Positions 6,712-16,600 of a stretch of DNA of 42,632 nucleotides are shown here, piece by piece. The translations under genes and the position numbers were made by a program. Origin of the DNA: CAYGZA01 sp964354135 (GTDB lineage: Bacteria > Planctomycetota > Planctomycetia > Pirellulales > Thermoguttaceae); contig CAYGZA010000013.1 of assembly GCA_964354135.1 (NCBI GenBank), positions 1 through 42,632 on the forward strand, given 5' to 3'. Below the pieces are notes generated by a model, which was not told the origin of the DNA, searched no databases, and was given only the letters and a program-made list of their open reading frames with translations. Within the stretch, counting starts at the first letter, position 1, and each line of letters begins with the position of its first letter.

Positions 6712-8766
6712 ATGAGCACACGACGGATCTTGGTCACCAGCGCCCTGCCTTACGCCAACGGGCCGATCCATCTCGGTCATCTCGTCGAGTACCTCCAGAC
6801 CGACATCTGGGTCCGCTTCCAGAAGCTCCGCGGGCACCGGTGCATCTACCTCTGTGCGGACGATACCCACGGCACGGCGATCATGATCAGCGCCCGCAAG
6901 GAAGGCGTCTCCGAAGAGGAGCTTATCGCCCGGATGCAGAAGGCCCACCTGGAGGATTTTGAGCGGTTCGACATCGAGTTCGACAACTACGGCAGCACCA
7001 ACAGTCCGGAGACGCGGCAGGTCTGCGAGGAGTTCTGGGCGGCGATCCGCAAGGCGGGCCTTGTGGCGGAGAAGGAGGTCACGCAGCTTTACGATCCCGT
7101 GGCCGGCACGTTCCTGGCCGACCGCTTCGTCAAGGGGACTTGCCCCGACTGCAAGGCCCCGGATCAGTACGGCGATAGTTGCGAGCGGTGCGGCCACACC
7201 TACAGCCCCAGCGACCTGATCGACCCGGTGAGCACGCTCTCCGGGGCGAAGCCGGAAATCCGCAGCGCCAAGCACCTGTTCTTCAACCTCGAGCACCTGC
7301 ACGGCTTTCTCGACGAGTGGACCCAAAGCGGCGAGCACCTCCAGGCCGAGGTCGCCAATTACCTTAAAGGGCACTTCCTGAACGAGCCGCTGCGGGACTG
7401 GGACATCTCGCGGCCGGCCCCGTACTTCGGCTTCGAGATCCCCGACAGCCCGGGCAACTACTGGTACGTGTGGTTCGACGCGCCGATCGGCTACATCGGC
7501 TCGACCCTCCAGTGGTGCAAGCGGCACGGGGAGGACCTGGCTGCGTGGTGGAAAAGCCCCGAGACCGAGGTCCACCACTTCATCGGCAAGGACATCCAGT
7601 ATTTTCACACGCTCTTCTGGCCGGCGATGCTCAAGACGGCGGGCTTCAGCCTGCCCGCAAAGGTCCACATCCACGGCTTCCTGACCGTCAACGGCGAGAA
7701 GATGTCGAAGAGCCGGGGCACGTTCGTCCGCGCGGCGACGTACCTGGAGCAGATGGACCCGTCGTACCTGCGATACTACTACGCAGCGAAACTGGCCGGC
7801 GGCGTGGACGACCTCGACATGAACCTGGACGAGTTCGTCGCCAAGGTGAACGCGGACCTCGTGGGGAACGTCGTCAACCTGGCGGCGCGGACGGCCCGGT
7901 TCGCCGAGAAGTGCGGCCTGGCCGCAGAGTATCCGGACGACGGCGGCCTGTTGGCCCAGGGGGTGGCCGACGGCGACGTAATCGCGGCGGCCTACGACGC
8001 CTGCGACTACAGCCGGGCCATGCGGCTGGTGCTGGCGGCCAGCGACCGGGCCAACCAGTTCATCGACCGCGCCCAGCCGTGGTATCTCGCCAAGGACCGC
8101 CAGAAGGCCCGCGAGCTTCAGGACGTCTGCACGATCGGCCTGAACCTCTTCCGCCAACTGGCGATTTACCTGGCCCCGGTGCTGCCGCGGCTTGCCCGGC
8201 AGACGGGCGAGCTGCTCGACGACCCCATCGCGCACTGGGACCATTCGAAGCGGCCGCTCTTGGGCAAGCCGGTCAAGCGATTCGAGCACATGATGGTCCG
8301 CGTCAAGCGAGAGCAGGTGGATGCCATGATCGAAGCCAGTAAGGAAGGGGAGTCTTCGCAACCCGGCGCGGCAGAACACCCCGCAGCCGCACCACAGGAC
8401 GGCGACGGGCCGCTCCGGGCCGAGCCCCTGGTGGAAACGCCGATCGCGATCGACGATTTCACCAGGATCGACCTCCGGATCGCGCGGATCGTGGCGGCGG
8501 AAGACGTCCCTCAGGCCGCGAAGCTCCTGAAACTCACGCTCAGCCTCGGAGGCCACCTGCGGCGGACGGTCTTTGCCGGGATTAAGACCGTGTACAAGCC
8601 GGAAGAGCTTGTCGGCCGGTTGGCCGTGTATACGGCGAATCTGGCGCCGCGCAAAATGAAGTTCGGCACCAGCGAAGGGATGATTCTGGCCGCGGGCCCC
8701 GGCGGGAGCGAGATCTTTCTCCTTGCCCCCGACGTCGGCGCCCAGCCCGGCCATCGGGTACACTAG
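6712..8766 (+). CDS. metG: Methionyl-tRNA synthetase
   Basis: A class I aminoacyl-tRNA synthetase that charges tRNA-Met (including initiator tRNA) in the cytoplasm. The 684-residue protein has the HIGH-type motif HLGH at residues 20-23, the KMSKS loop at 330-334, and a zinc knuckle with Cys at 144, 147, 157 and 160. From about residue 577 it carries the C-terminal tRNA-binding domain of the EMAP/Trbp111 type (DDFTRIDLRIARIV), which often mediates dimerisation. Length is normal for the long bacterial form. The ATG at 6712 is chosen because MSTRRILVTSALPYANG is the standard N terminus; an in-frame start at 6592 would add 40 unrelated residues. A Glu/Pro/Ala-rich linker precedes the C-terminal domain. 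Confidence 0.97.
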   Translation: MSTRRILVTSALPYANGPIHLGHLVEYLQTDIWVRFQKLRGHRCIYLCADDTHGTAIMISARKEGVSEEELIARMQKAHLEDFERFDIEFDNYGSTNSPETRQVCEEFWAAIRKAGLVAEKEVTQLYDPVAGTFLADRFVKGTCPDCKAPDQYGDSCERCGHTYSPSDLIDPVSTLSGAKPEIRSAKHLFFNLEHLHGFLDEWTQSGEHLQAEVANYLKGHFLNEPLRDWDISRPAPYFGFEIPDSPGNYWYVWFDAPIGYIGSTLQWCKRHGEDLAAWWKSPETEVHHFIGKDIQYFHTLFWPAMLKTAGFSLPAKVHIHGFLTVNGEKMSKSRGTFVRAATYLEQMDPSYLRYYYAAKLAGGVDDLDMNLDEFVAKVNADLVGNVVNLAARTARFAEKCGLAAEYPDDGGLLAQGVADGDVIAAAYDACDYSRAMRLVLAASDRANQFIDRAQPWYLAKDRQKARELQDVCTIGLNLFRQLAIYLAPVLPRLARQTGELLDDPIAHWDHSKRPLLGKPVKRFEHMMVRVKREQVDAMIEASKEGESSQPGAAEHPAAAPQDGDGPLRAEPLVETPIAIDDFTRIDLRIARIVAAEDVPQAAKLLKLTLSLGGHLRRTVFAGIKTVYKPEELVGRLAVYTANLAPRKMKFGTSEGMILAAGPGGSEIFLLAPDVGAQPGHRVH

Positions 8767-8844
8767 CCGAAAGTGTTCGTCCAACCCGTGAACCGCCTCG
8801 TTACGACGCCCCGCGCCGGGCGTGGGAACCAGGAGCAAAAAGCC

Positions 8845-10248
8845 ATGCGCATCCCCACCATCGCACTCGTAGTCCTCCTCGGTATGCCCGCTGTGAAGGC
8901 CGAAGCGGACCAGGGAAGCTCGCCGCCCGCGCTTCGGCCCGCCATCGAGGTCGAAGAGCAAGTCTACCGTTACGAGCCCGCCGACAACGGGGCCGGGCCG
9001 CTCTGGTGCCACGGATCGACCTGCCTGGTGCGGATCGGTAACGACGTCTTTGCCAGCGGGCTGGAAACCCTCAAGCAGCACAAGCCGCTCAACAATTGCC
9101 GCTGGACGCTCTTTCGCCGCGGGGCGCAAGGCTGGGAACTCGTGCAAAGGGACGAAACCGGGCGGACCCGCGAGCCGTGTCCGCTGGTGGGCTTCTCCGG
9201 CGGGCCGCTCTTGATGTCGGCCAATCCGACGCTCACCGGCCCCGGCACGTACAGCGGGCCCGCGCGCCCCGAAATCCTCGAGTTCTCGCCTGTCGACCCC
9301 AAAGGACCTTACAAAACCGTGTTGCCGGAGTGGGAGGGGAAGCCGGCCTTCAGCGAGCACTCGTACCGCAGCTTTGCCGCCGACGGGCCGGGCCGGGAGC
9401 TGATTCTCTTGCAGAACATCGGCTATGACCACGCGGAATGGGCCTTCCGCGATCGGGAAGGTCGCTGGGCCGCCAAGGGCAGGCTCGTCTTCCCCTGGGG
9501 CGCGGAGTACGACACGCCGCGGGCGGTCCGCGTCTGCTACCCGAACGTGGCCCTCAAGAACCGCGCCGTCTACTTCTGTGGCGTGAGCGACATCGAGGAG
9601 CCCTACGCGAAGTGGCGGGCGTACAAGGAGAAGATCACCGGGCGCCGCTGGGACTACGACTTCCGCCGCCTGTTCTATACGTGGTGCCCGGACATCACAA
9701 CCGGCAAGTTCCAGCCCTGGGTCGAGATCGCCAGCCGCGACAAGACCTGCGGCTGGATCATGCCCGGCGACCTTTGGGTCGGCCCGGACGGCACGGTCCA
9801 CTTGCTCTGGACGGAGCGGGCGATTGACGAGCGGCTTCGGGCGGAGTTCTTCCCCGGGGCGAAGCAGTCGCACGCCCTGAACTATGCCCGGGTCCGCGAG
9901 GGCAAGGTCGTCCTGCGCCGCACGCTGATCGAGGCCGCCGAGGGAGGAGCGCGAGAGGTGCCCTCGGCGGGCCGCTTCCAGGTCACGCCGGATGGCCGGC
10001 TGTTGGTCGTCTCCTACGTGACCGGGGCCGACGCGTCGGGCAAGGCGGTCTCGGAGAACCGGCTTGTGGAGATCCTTGCCGACAGCACGCCCGGCGCCGC
10101 GGTCCGCCTCCCGCTTGCGCACCCGATGAGTGGGTACTTCACCGCCACGATCCACGGCGGCTCGCCGCCCTCAAACGTTCTGGAGATGCTCGGGCACCGC
10201 GTGGACTCGCCGCGATCGGTCAGCTACGCGCGGGTACGGCTCTGGTGA
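8845..10248 (+). CDS. Secreted protein of unknown function (BNR-like features)
   Basis: A 467-residue protein with a cleavable signal peptide (MRIPTIALVVLLG, then PAVKAEA). AGGAG at 8831-8835 fixes the ATG at 8845; an upstream in-frame start would mask the signal. The mature part is rich in Trp, Gly and Asp with recurring strands such as GDLWVGPDGTVHLLWTE, which recall BNR/sialidase-type beta-propeller blades. I cannot name a family with confidence and see no clear catalytic set. It follows metG by 78 bases on the same strand and may be co-transcribed, but nothing ties it to translation. Location should be periplasmic or extracellular. Confidence 0.75.
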   Translation: MRIPTIALVVLLGMPAVKAEADQGSSPPALRPAIEVEEQVYRYEPADNGAGPLWCHGSTCLVRIGNDVFASGLETLKQHKPLNNCRWTLFRRGAQGWELVQRDETGRTREPCPLVGFSGGPLLMSANPTLTGPGTYSGPARPEILEFSPVDPKGPYKTVLPEWEGKPAFSEHSYRSFAADGPGRELILLQNIGYDHAEWAFRDREGRWAAKGRLVFPWGAEYDTPRAVRVCYPNVALKNRAVYFCGVSDIEEPYAKWRAYKEKITGRRWDYDFRRLFYTWCPDITTGKFQPWVEIASRDKTCGWIMPGDLWVGPDGTVHLLWTERAIDERLRAEFFPGAKQSHALNYARVREGKVVLRRTLIEAAEGGAREVPSAGRFQVTPDGRLLVVSYVTGADASGKAVSENRLVEILADSTPGAAVRLPLAHPMSGYFTATIHGGSPPSNVLEMLGHRVDSPRSVSYARVRLW

Positions 10249-10269
10249 AGGATCGCACCGCAGGAGAAG

Positions 10270-10345
10270 GGGGTCGGGAGTCGTTTTCCCGGCCGGCAAC
10301 TCCGGTCGTGCTTGTCTGGTTCGAGGGAAAACGACTCCCGACCCC
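10270..10345. repeat. Perfect 21-bp inverted repeat around a 34-base loop
   Basis: The arms 10270-10290 and 10325-10345 are exact reverse complements, starting GGGGTCGGGAGTCG and ending with its complement. The arms contain a TTTT/AAAA core. It starts 21 bases after the stop of the secreted protein. It could act as a transcript end but lacks a T-run, and its size and exactness fit a small non-autonomous palindromic element. Confidence 0.75.
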
Positions 10346-10468
10346 GTTGCCGCGCTCGGGCGGCACGGCATCATACACCCGCGGGGGCATGTAGATGGGA
10401 CTTGGCAGCCTGCCGGCAACCTGGTAACCTACAATGTTTTGGGCGGGCCTCCCCCGATTTGTTGGTGT

Positions 10469-10541
10469 GCCAGCGTAGCTCAATCGGCAGAGCACCGCAT
10501 TCGTAATGCGGGGGTTATGGGTTCAACTCCCTTCGCTGGCT
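10469..10541 (+). tRNA. tRNA-Thr (CGU anticodon)
   Basis: A 73-base cloverleaf: acceptor GCCAGCG/CGCTGGC with discriminator T, D-stem GCTC/GAGC, and anticodon stem CCGCA/TGCGG around loop TTCGTAA, giving anticodon CGT for the ACG codon. The T-loop is TTCAACT. The T-stem ATGGG/CCCTT has a T-T mismatch at the second pair. CCA is not encoded. TACAAT at 10430-10435 is a possible -10 upstream, with no good -35. Confidence 0.95.
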
Positions 10542-10605
10542 CTCGATTGAGCGGCCATCGGATGTAGGACCGTTAGACTGAGAACCGTATCACGGGAGTT
10601 CGGGG

Positions 10606-11928
10606 ATGGTACCAGCCCTGGATGTCGATTTGAAGCAGCTCGTCTTGTCCGGCGGGACATTCGGCCCGAGCGAGATCCAACAGGTCGCCCAGGCGATCGC
10701 CGGCGACCCGTCCGTTTGCCGGACGCTCCGCGACGCCTTGGCCGAGGCGGAAACCCGAGGAGATCAGGGCCCGGCCAGCGTGGTCCGGCTGGGCGTTTGC
10801 CTATATCTGTTGGGTCGCTACAACCGGGCCTTGGAGACGTTGAAGAAGGGGGACGGCGGGGCGTTGGCCCACTTCTACATGGCCAAGGCGCTATTGACCT
10901 TGGACCGGTACCGGGAGGCCGCCGAGGAGTTCGCGGCCGCAAAGCAGGCGGGCTACATCGGCGACGACTGCTCTCTGGGTCGCGCGGAGGCCCTTCGCTA
11001 TGCCGGAAGCGCGGCGGCGGCGTTGAGCATCCTGGACGGGCTGTCCGGGGCCGTCGAGCAGACGGCGGAGTACCTGTACCAGCGGGGGTCTACGGTAGCT
11101 GCCCTGGGCGGGAATCCGCACGAGGTCGTCGCGCTTTACGAGCGTGCCGTCGAGGCCGACCGGAACCACGCGGGGGCCTTGTTCGGCCTCGCCCTGGAAA
11201 ACGACCGCCGCGGCAACGACGACATAGCCCTGGAACTCTACAAGCGGTCGGCCAGCCGGTTTCCGCCTCACGTGGGCTGCCTGCTCAATCTCGGGCTGCT
11301 TTACGAGGACAAGGAGCAGTACGACCGGTCCGTGCAGTGCTATCAGCGGATCCTGGACTCCTACCCCAATCATCCGCAGGCGAAGCTCTACCTGCGCGAC
11401 GCCCAGGCCTCCGGCGAGATGTACTACGACGAGGATGCCCAGAAGAAACGGGACCGGATGACCCAGGTCCTCGGCATTCCCGTGACCGACTTCGAGCTTT
11501 CGGTCCGCAGCCGCAACTGCCTCCAGAAGATGGGCGTGATGACGCTCGGCGACCTTTGTGCCTGCACGGAGCAGGAATTGCTCTCCAGCAAGAATTTCGG
11601 CGAGACCAGCCTCATCGAGATCAAAGAGATGCTCGCCAGCAAGGGGCTGCGCCTCGGCATGCTCGCCGCGCAGAAACACGTGCTAGACATCTTCGACACC
11701 CAAGCCCTCAGCCCCGACGAGCAGGCCCTCTTGACCCGGCCGGTCTCGGATCTCGCCCTTTCCGTGCGGGCCCGCAAGTGCATGATCCGCTTGGGGATCA
11801 CCACCATCGGCGACCTCGTCCGGCAGACCGGCGACGGGCTGCTGGAGTGCAAGAACTTCGGCGTGACCAGCCTCAATGAAGTCCGGGAAAAACTGACCGC
11901 CCACGGCCTCAAGCTCCGTGGCGAGTGA
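10606..11928 (+). CDS. TPR protein with two RNA polymerase alpha-CTD domains
   Basis: A 440-residue cytoplasmic protein. Residues about 55-275 form tetratricopeptide-like repeats (for example LALENDRRGNDDIALELYKR, LLNLGLLYEDKEQYDRSVQ). Two domains matching the RNA polymerase alpha-subunit C-terminal domain follow, at about 293-352 and 379-438. In the first, R301, N304 and C305 (VRSRNC) match the Arg265/Asn268/Cys269 DNA-contact set of E. coli alpha, and GETSLIEIK matches the second contact loop except that Lys298 is Thr. In the second, the Asn is Lys (VRARKC). No alpha N-terminal domain is present, so it is not RpoA. It probably binds UP-element-like DNA or transcription factors through the CTDs and other proteins through the TPRs. 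GGGAG at 10593-10597 supports the start. It overlaps tgt by 11 bases. Confidence 0.85.
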   Translation: MVPALDVDLKQLVLSGGTFGPSEIQQVAQAIAGDPSVCRTLRDALAEAETRGDQGPASVVRLGVCLYLLGRYNRALETLKKGDGGALAHFYMAKALLTLDRYREAAEEFAAAKQAGYIGDDCSLGRAEALRYAGSAAAALSILDGLSGAVEQTAEYLYQRGSTVAALGGNPHEVVALYERAVEADRNHAGALFGLALENDRRGNDDIALELYKRSASRFPPHVGCLLNLGLLYEDKEQYDRSVQCYQRILDSYPNHPQAKLYLRDAQASGEMYYDEDAQKKRDRMTQVLGIPVTDFELSVRSRNCLQKMGVMTLGDLCACTEQELLSSKNFGETSLIEIKEMLASKGLRLGMLAAQKHVLDIFDTQALSPDEQALLTRPVSDLALSVRARKCMIRLGITTIGDLVRQTGDGLLECKNFGVTSLNEVREKLTAHGLKLRGE

Positions 11929-13048
11929 GCCTTCTTTGTTCACGTTCCGGGTCCACGCGGTTGATCCGCGCTCGGCGGCGCGGCGGAGCACGTTCTATAC
12001 CCCCCACGGGCCCGTGGAGATGCCGGCGTTCATGCCGGTCGGCACCCTGGGAACGGTCAGGGGCATGGAAATCGGGCAGATCCGAGGCACCGGAACACAC
12101 ATGGTCCTGGCCAACGCCTATCACCTCGCGTTGCGGCCGGGGGAAGAGGTGGTTCGCCGTCTCGGCGGGCTGCACCGTTTCATGGGCTGGGATGGGCCGA
12201 TCCTGACCGACAGCGGCGGTTTCCAGTTGTTCAGCCTCGCCAAGATGACCGAGGTGACCGAGTCACGCGCACAATTCCGGTCCCACATTGACGGCCGACT
12301 CTTGGATCTCTCCCCCGAAAGGGCCATCGCGATTCAGGAGGCCCTCGGAGCCGACGTGGCCATGGTGTTGGATCACGTCGTCCCGTTGCCCAATGATCGG
12401 GAGGCGGTGCGGGATGCGAGTGAGAGGACAGTCCGCTGGGCCGAGCGGTGCCTGAAGGCTGCCACCCGAAAAGACCAGGCACTGTTCGCCATCATTCAGG
12501 GGGGACTCGACCCCGAGTTGCGGCTCACATGTGCGAGGGCGTTGGCGGGAATGGACTTCGCCGGCTATGCCATCGGGGGGCTGAGTGTCGGCGAGACGCC
12601 GGACGAGATGTCTCGCGCGGTGGAAGCCATCGTGCCTGCCATGCCCGAGGACCGGCCGCGCTACCTCATGGGCGTCGGCCGTCCGGAAGACATCTTGGCG
12701 GCGGTTGCCCACGGGATCGACCTGTTCGACTGCGTGTTGCCCACCCGGAACGGGCGGAATGCGATGGCGTTTACCGGCCAGGGACCTGTGAAGCTCCGCA
12801 ATCTCCAACACGAAACGGACGGTCGCCCTCTTGAAGAGGGATGTCCGTGCCCGGCATGCCGGCACAGTCGGGGATACATCCGGCATCTGTTCATGGCGGA
12901 TGAGATGCTGGGACCGATTCTGCTGTCGATCCACAACGTCACGTATTACCAGCGCCTGATGTGCGGTGCGCGTGATGCGATCGCCGCGGGCGGATTCGGG
13001 GAGTTTCGGCATGAGAAGATGAGGAAATGGGGCGCTCTGGAGAAGTAA
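11918..13048 (+). CDS. tgt: Queuine tRNA-ribosyltransferase
   Basis: TGT exchanges guanine for the queuosine precursor at position 34 of GUN-anticodon tRNAs. The 376-residue protein has D98 in TDSGGFQ (general acid/base region), the nucleophile D271 in FDCVLPTR, and a zinc site from C309, C311 and C314 with a downstream His near 339. Length is normal. The start is a GTG at 11918 that overlaps the end of the TPR/alpha-CTD gene by 11 bases, indicating translational coupling. Downstream come yajC and secDF, the common bacterial tgt-yajC-secD-secF order, although here 222 bases separate tgt from yajC. Confidence 0.96.
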   Translation: MASEPSLFTFRVHAVDPRSAARRSTFYTPHGPVEMPAFMPVGTLGTVRGMEIGQIRGTGTHMVLANAYHLALRPGEEVVRRLGGLHRFMGWDGPILTDSGGFQLFSLAKMTEVTESRAQFRSHIDGRLLDLSPERAIAIQEALGADVAMVLDHVVPLPNDREAVRDASERTVRWAERCLKAATRKDQALFAIIQGGLDPELRLTCARALAGMDFAGYAIGGLSVGETPDEMSRAVEAIVPAMPEDRPRYLMGVGRPEDILAAVAHGIDLFDCVLPTRNGRNAMAFTGQGPVKLRNLQHETDGRPLEEGCPCPACRHSRGYIRHLFMADEMLGPILLSIHNVTYYQRLMCGARDAIAAGGFGEFRHEKMRKWGALEK

Positions 13049-13270
13049 TCGCCGGAGTCTCACTCCTAGCCTCGGACCCCTGGTCCCCGTCCCTAGCCCC
13101 TGCCGCCGCGGCCTTGTGGCCTGGGGCGCGACCCCTTAAGATACTGGGTTATCGCGGCGTCGGAGGGCCCGGGGCGCGGTGGCGGTCGGGCCGTTTCTGT
13201 GGGTGCCCCGGCAACCCTGGCGCGGGGAGCGGTTACCCACGGTACGCAACGTCTCACGCAAGGAATCCCC

Positions 13271-13639
13271 ATGGAAAGCCATTTCTGGTCCCGGTTGCTG
13301 CTCTTCGCCGAGGGGGACGCGGCTGGCGCACCCGGAATGGGAATGATGCAGCAGGTCCTTTTCATCTGGGTCCCGATCGGCTTTCTCTTTTGGTTCCTCC
13401 TGATCCGGCCCCAGGGTCAGGAGCGGAGGCGGCGGGAAGCGACGCTCCGGGCGGTCAAGCCCAACGACCGGGTGATAACCGCCGGCGGAATCTATGGGGT
13501 GGTGACCAACGTACACCGTGAGGCCGACATGGTGACGCTCAAAGTGGACGAGAACAACAACACCAAGATCCGCGTCTCGCTGGCGGCGATCGCCAAGGTG
13601 CTGGCCGACGAGCCGCCGAGCGAGTCCGCGTCCAAGTAA
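13271..13639 (+). CDS. yajC: Sec translocon accessory protein YajC
   Basis: A 122-residue inner-membrane protein with one transmembrane helix (about residues 28-46, VLFIWVPIGFLFWFLLIRPQ) followed by a basic cytoplasmic segment (RRRREATLRAVKPNDRVIT) and the family GGIYGVVTNV strand. YajC associates with SecDF and SecYEG. The ATG at 13271 has an AAGGA just upstream; an in-frame start at 13199 would add residues unlike the family. It lies 20 bases before secDF and is surely co-transcribed with it. Confidence 0.93.
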   Translation: MESHFWSRLLLFAEGDAAGAPGMGMMQQVLFIWVPIGFLFWFLLIRPQGQERRRREATLRAVKPNDRVITAGGIYGVVTNVHREADMVTLKVDENNNTKIRVSLAAIAKVLADEPPSESASK

Positions 13640-13659
13640 GACTCAGGAACTAGCTGTCT

Positions 13660-16600
13660 ATGCCGGAATTAGAAGTTTCGTCGTTGCCTTGGTACATTAC
13701 GCTGCCGGTGGTTGCGGCCGTCCTGGTGGCGCCGATCTGGCTGGGCCGTCTCTTGTCCCGCCGGTGGCGGATGCCGGACTATTTCGGCAAGATCTCGTTT
13801 GTCTTGTTCACCTTGTTTGCGGGCGTTGCGATCTGCTACTTCGGCTGGCAGAACATCAAGCTGGGCATCGACCTCCGCGGCGGGGTGTATCTGGTTTACG
13901 AGCTCCTGGAGAGCGAGAAAGAGAAATTTCAGAAGGACGCGGACCAGCCGAGCGGAGGGCGCAGGCGATCCGCCGCAGCCGGCGAGAAAAGTGCCATCGA
14001 CATGGACAAGCTGATCGGCGCCTTGCGGAAGCGCGTCGACCCGGGCGGGGTGAAGGAAACGACGATCCGCCCTTTCGGAAGCCGCCAGATCGAGATCATC
14101 ATTCCCAAGGTCGAAGACGCCGAGGTCGCGCGGATCGAGCGGATTCTCGCGTCCGTCGGAACGCTGGAGTTCCGCATCCTGGCCACGGACCGACGGTCCG
14201 CCTACGCGTCGTTCATCAGGCGGGCCTTGTCGCTGCCGGAAAACGAAATCGAATTGCGGGATGAAAGCAAGGAGAACCTGCTCGCCTTCTGGGTCCCCGT
14301 GGCGGTGGGAAAGGAGGAGGAGTTCCGCACTTCGGGGGGCATCGCCACCCGCAAGCGCATGCGGAGAGGGAAGGAGCAACTGGAAATCCTCGTGGTCAAC
14401 GACTCCTTCAAGGTCACCGGGGATTACCTGAACCGGGCCTATCCGGGGGTCGACGATCACGGCCAGAATTGCGTCCATTTTAACTTCAATACCGCGGGGG
14501 CCCGGAAGTTCGGCCCCCTGACCGGCAGCCACATGCCGGACGAGGCGGGGGGCTTCAAGTACCGCCTGGGCATCATCCTCGACGGGAAGCTCCAGTCCGC
14601 GCCGGACATCAAGGACGTGATCTCCAACAGCGGCGTGATCACCGGCGGCTTCACCGAGGAGACGGTCCAAGAGCTGGTTGACGTGCTCAACGCTGGCAGT
14701 TTGCCGAGTGCCTTGAGCCACCAGCCGATCAGCCGCCGCTTCACCGGCCCGATCCTCGGCCGCGATACGATCCGCAAGGGCCTGATCTCCGTGGTGATTT
14801 CCCTGTCGGCGGTCTTCCTGGCGGTGCTGGTGTATTACCGCTTCGCCGGCGTGGTGGCGTGCATGGCCCTCCTGATGAACGGGATCCTGCTCTTGGCGAT
14901 CATGATCCTCATCAAGGCCGCGTTCACCTTGCCGGGGCTGGCGGGCTTCGCCTTGAGCATCGCCATGGCCGTCGACGCCAACGTGCTCATCTACGAGCGC
15001 ATGCGCGAGGAGGCCGCTCGCGGGGCCGCCCTCCGCATGACCATCCGCAACGGCTTCGAGCGGGCCCTAAGCGCGATCGTCGATTCCAACCTCACCACCC
15101 TCATCACCGCGGTGGTCTTGTACATGATCGGCACGGACCAGGTCCGCGGCTTCGCCGTGACGCTCTTCCTGGGCATCGTCTTGAGCATGTACACGGCGAT
15201 CTTCTGTGCCCGCGTGGTCTTCGACATCGCGGAGCGGCAGCGGTGGATCGCGGCGGTGAAGATGATGCAGGCCATCGGCGAGACCCACTTCAACTTCCTC
15301 CGTCGGAAGTGGCTCATGATGGGCATCTCGGGGGTGTTGATCCTGATCGGGTTGATCGCCACGGTCAGCCGCGGCAAGGGGATCCTGGACATCGATTTCA
15401 CGGGCGGGGTTTCCGTGGAAGCCGTGTTCGTGAAGCCGCAGGACATTGCCCTCGTTCGCCGGTCTCTTGAAGACCTGCCCGACGTCACGGTCAGCGACGT
15501 CAACTACCAAGGCGAAGAGGAGAACAGACGGTTCATCATCAACACGTCGAATCCCCCGGAGGTCTCGGCCGAAGACTATCTCAAACAGGTCAAGGGGACG
15601 CTTCAGGGCATTTTCGGCAAGGACTTGATGCGCAACCGCATGGAGTTCAGCGGTTTAGCGCCGATCGCCGCGGCCGGGCTGCCGTCGGCAAGCGGGTTGG
15701 CTGGAGTGCCGCCGGGCCGGGCGGCGGAGCCGGCCGAGGGACGCCTCGGGTTGCCGGCCGGCCCTCGCCCCGACTCGATCGCGCTCTCCGCAGCCTTGTT
15801 GGCCCAGGCGGATGCCAAGAAGCCGGCCGACGCAAAACCACCGGCATCTTCCCCGGCACAATCTCCCGCCTCGCCGGCAAAACCCACGGCCCCGCCGGAC
15901 AAGCCCGCCGCCGGCCCCGCCGCTAAGCCTCCCGCCGCGCCGGAGAAACCCGCTCCGCCCGCCGCCTCGCCGAAAGCGCTGCCGCCGGTGACGACCCCGC
16001 CGAAGACGCCTGCGGGCACCGCGGCCCCGCCCTCGGCGAAGCCGGGGATGGCGGCTCCTGCTGTTGCCAGCCGTTTTGCCGGGGGCACTCAGGCTAAGCT
16101 CAAGTTCGCCGAGAAGATCGACCACGCCACCCTGGAGGACCTCTTCAACAGGGCGACTACAGCCAAGGAAGGCGCAGGCCGGACGGTCGAGCTGTCCTTG
16201 TCGAACAACGAGTATGACCCGGAGACGGGCTCGGCCGTCCCCTATGCCGAGTGGGACGTCCAGGTCAAGCTGCCGCCGGAGCGGGTCAAGGCGGTCCTGG
16301 CCGCCGTGCAGCAGGATCTCGAGAACCTGCCCTTCTTCCCCTCTTCGAACACGATCGGCGGGGCCGTCGCCAAGATCACCCGCTACCGCGCCATCGAGGC
16401 CCTCCTGGCCAGCGCCCTGATCATCCTCGTTTACCTCTGGGTGCGGTTCCAGCGCGTGGCCTACGGATTGGGCGCGGTCGTGTCGCTGGTACACGACGTG
16501 CTGATCGCTCTGGCCGCAATCGCGGTGAGCTATTACCTGGCGCCCGTGCTGGGCTTCCTGTTGGTCGAGCCGTTCAAGATCAACCTCACCGTGATGACCG

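Noticed and set aside
6706..10155. Very long open frame on the minus strand across metG and the next gene
   Set aside because: It is antisense to a certain gene with clear HIGH and KMSKS motifs. Long antisense frames are expected at this GC content, and the translation is low complexity without domains.
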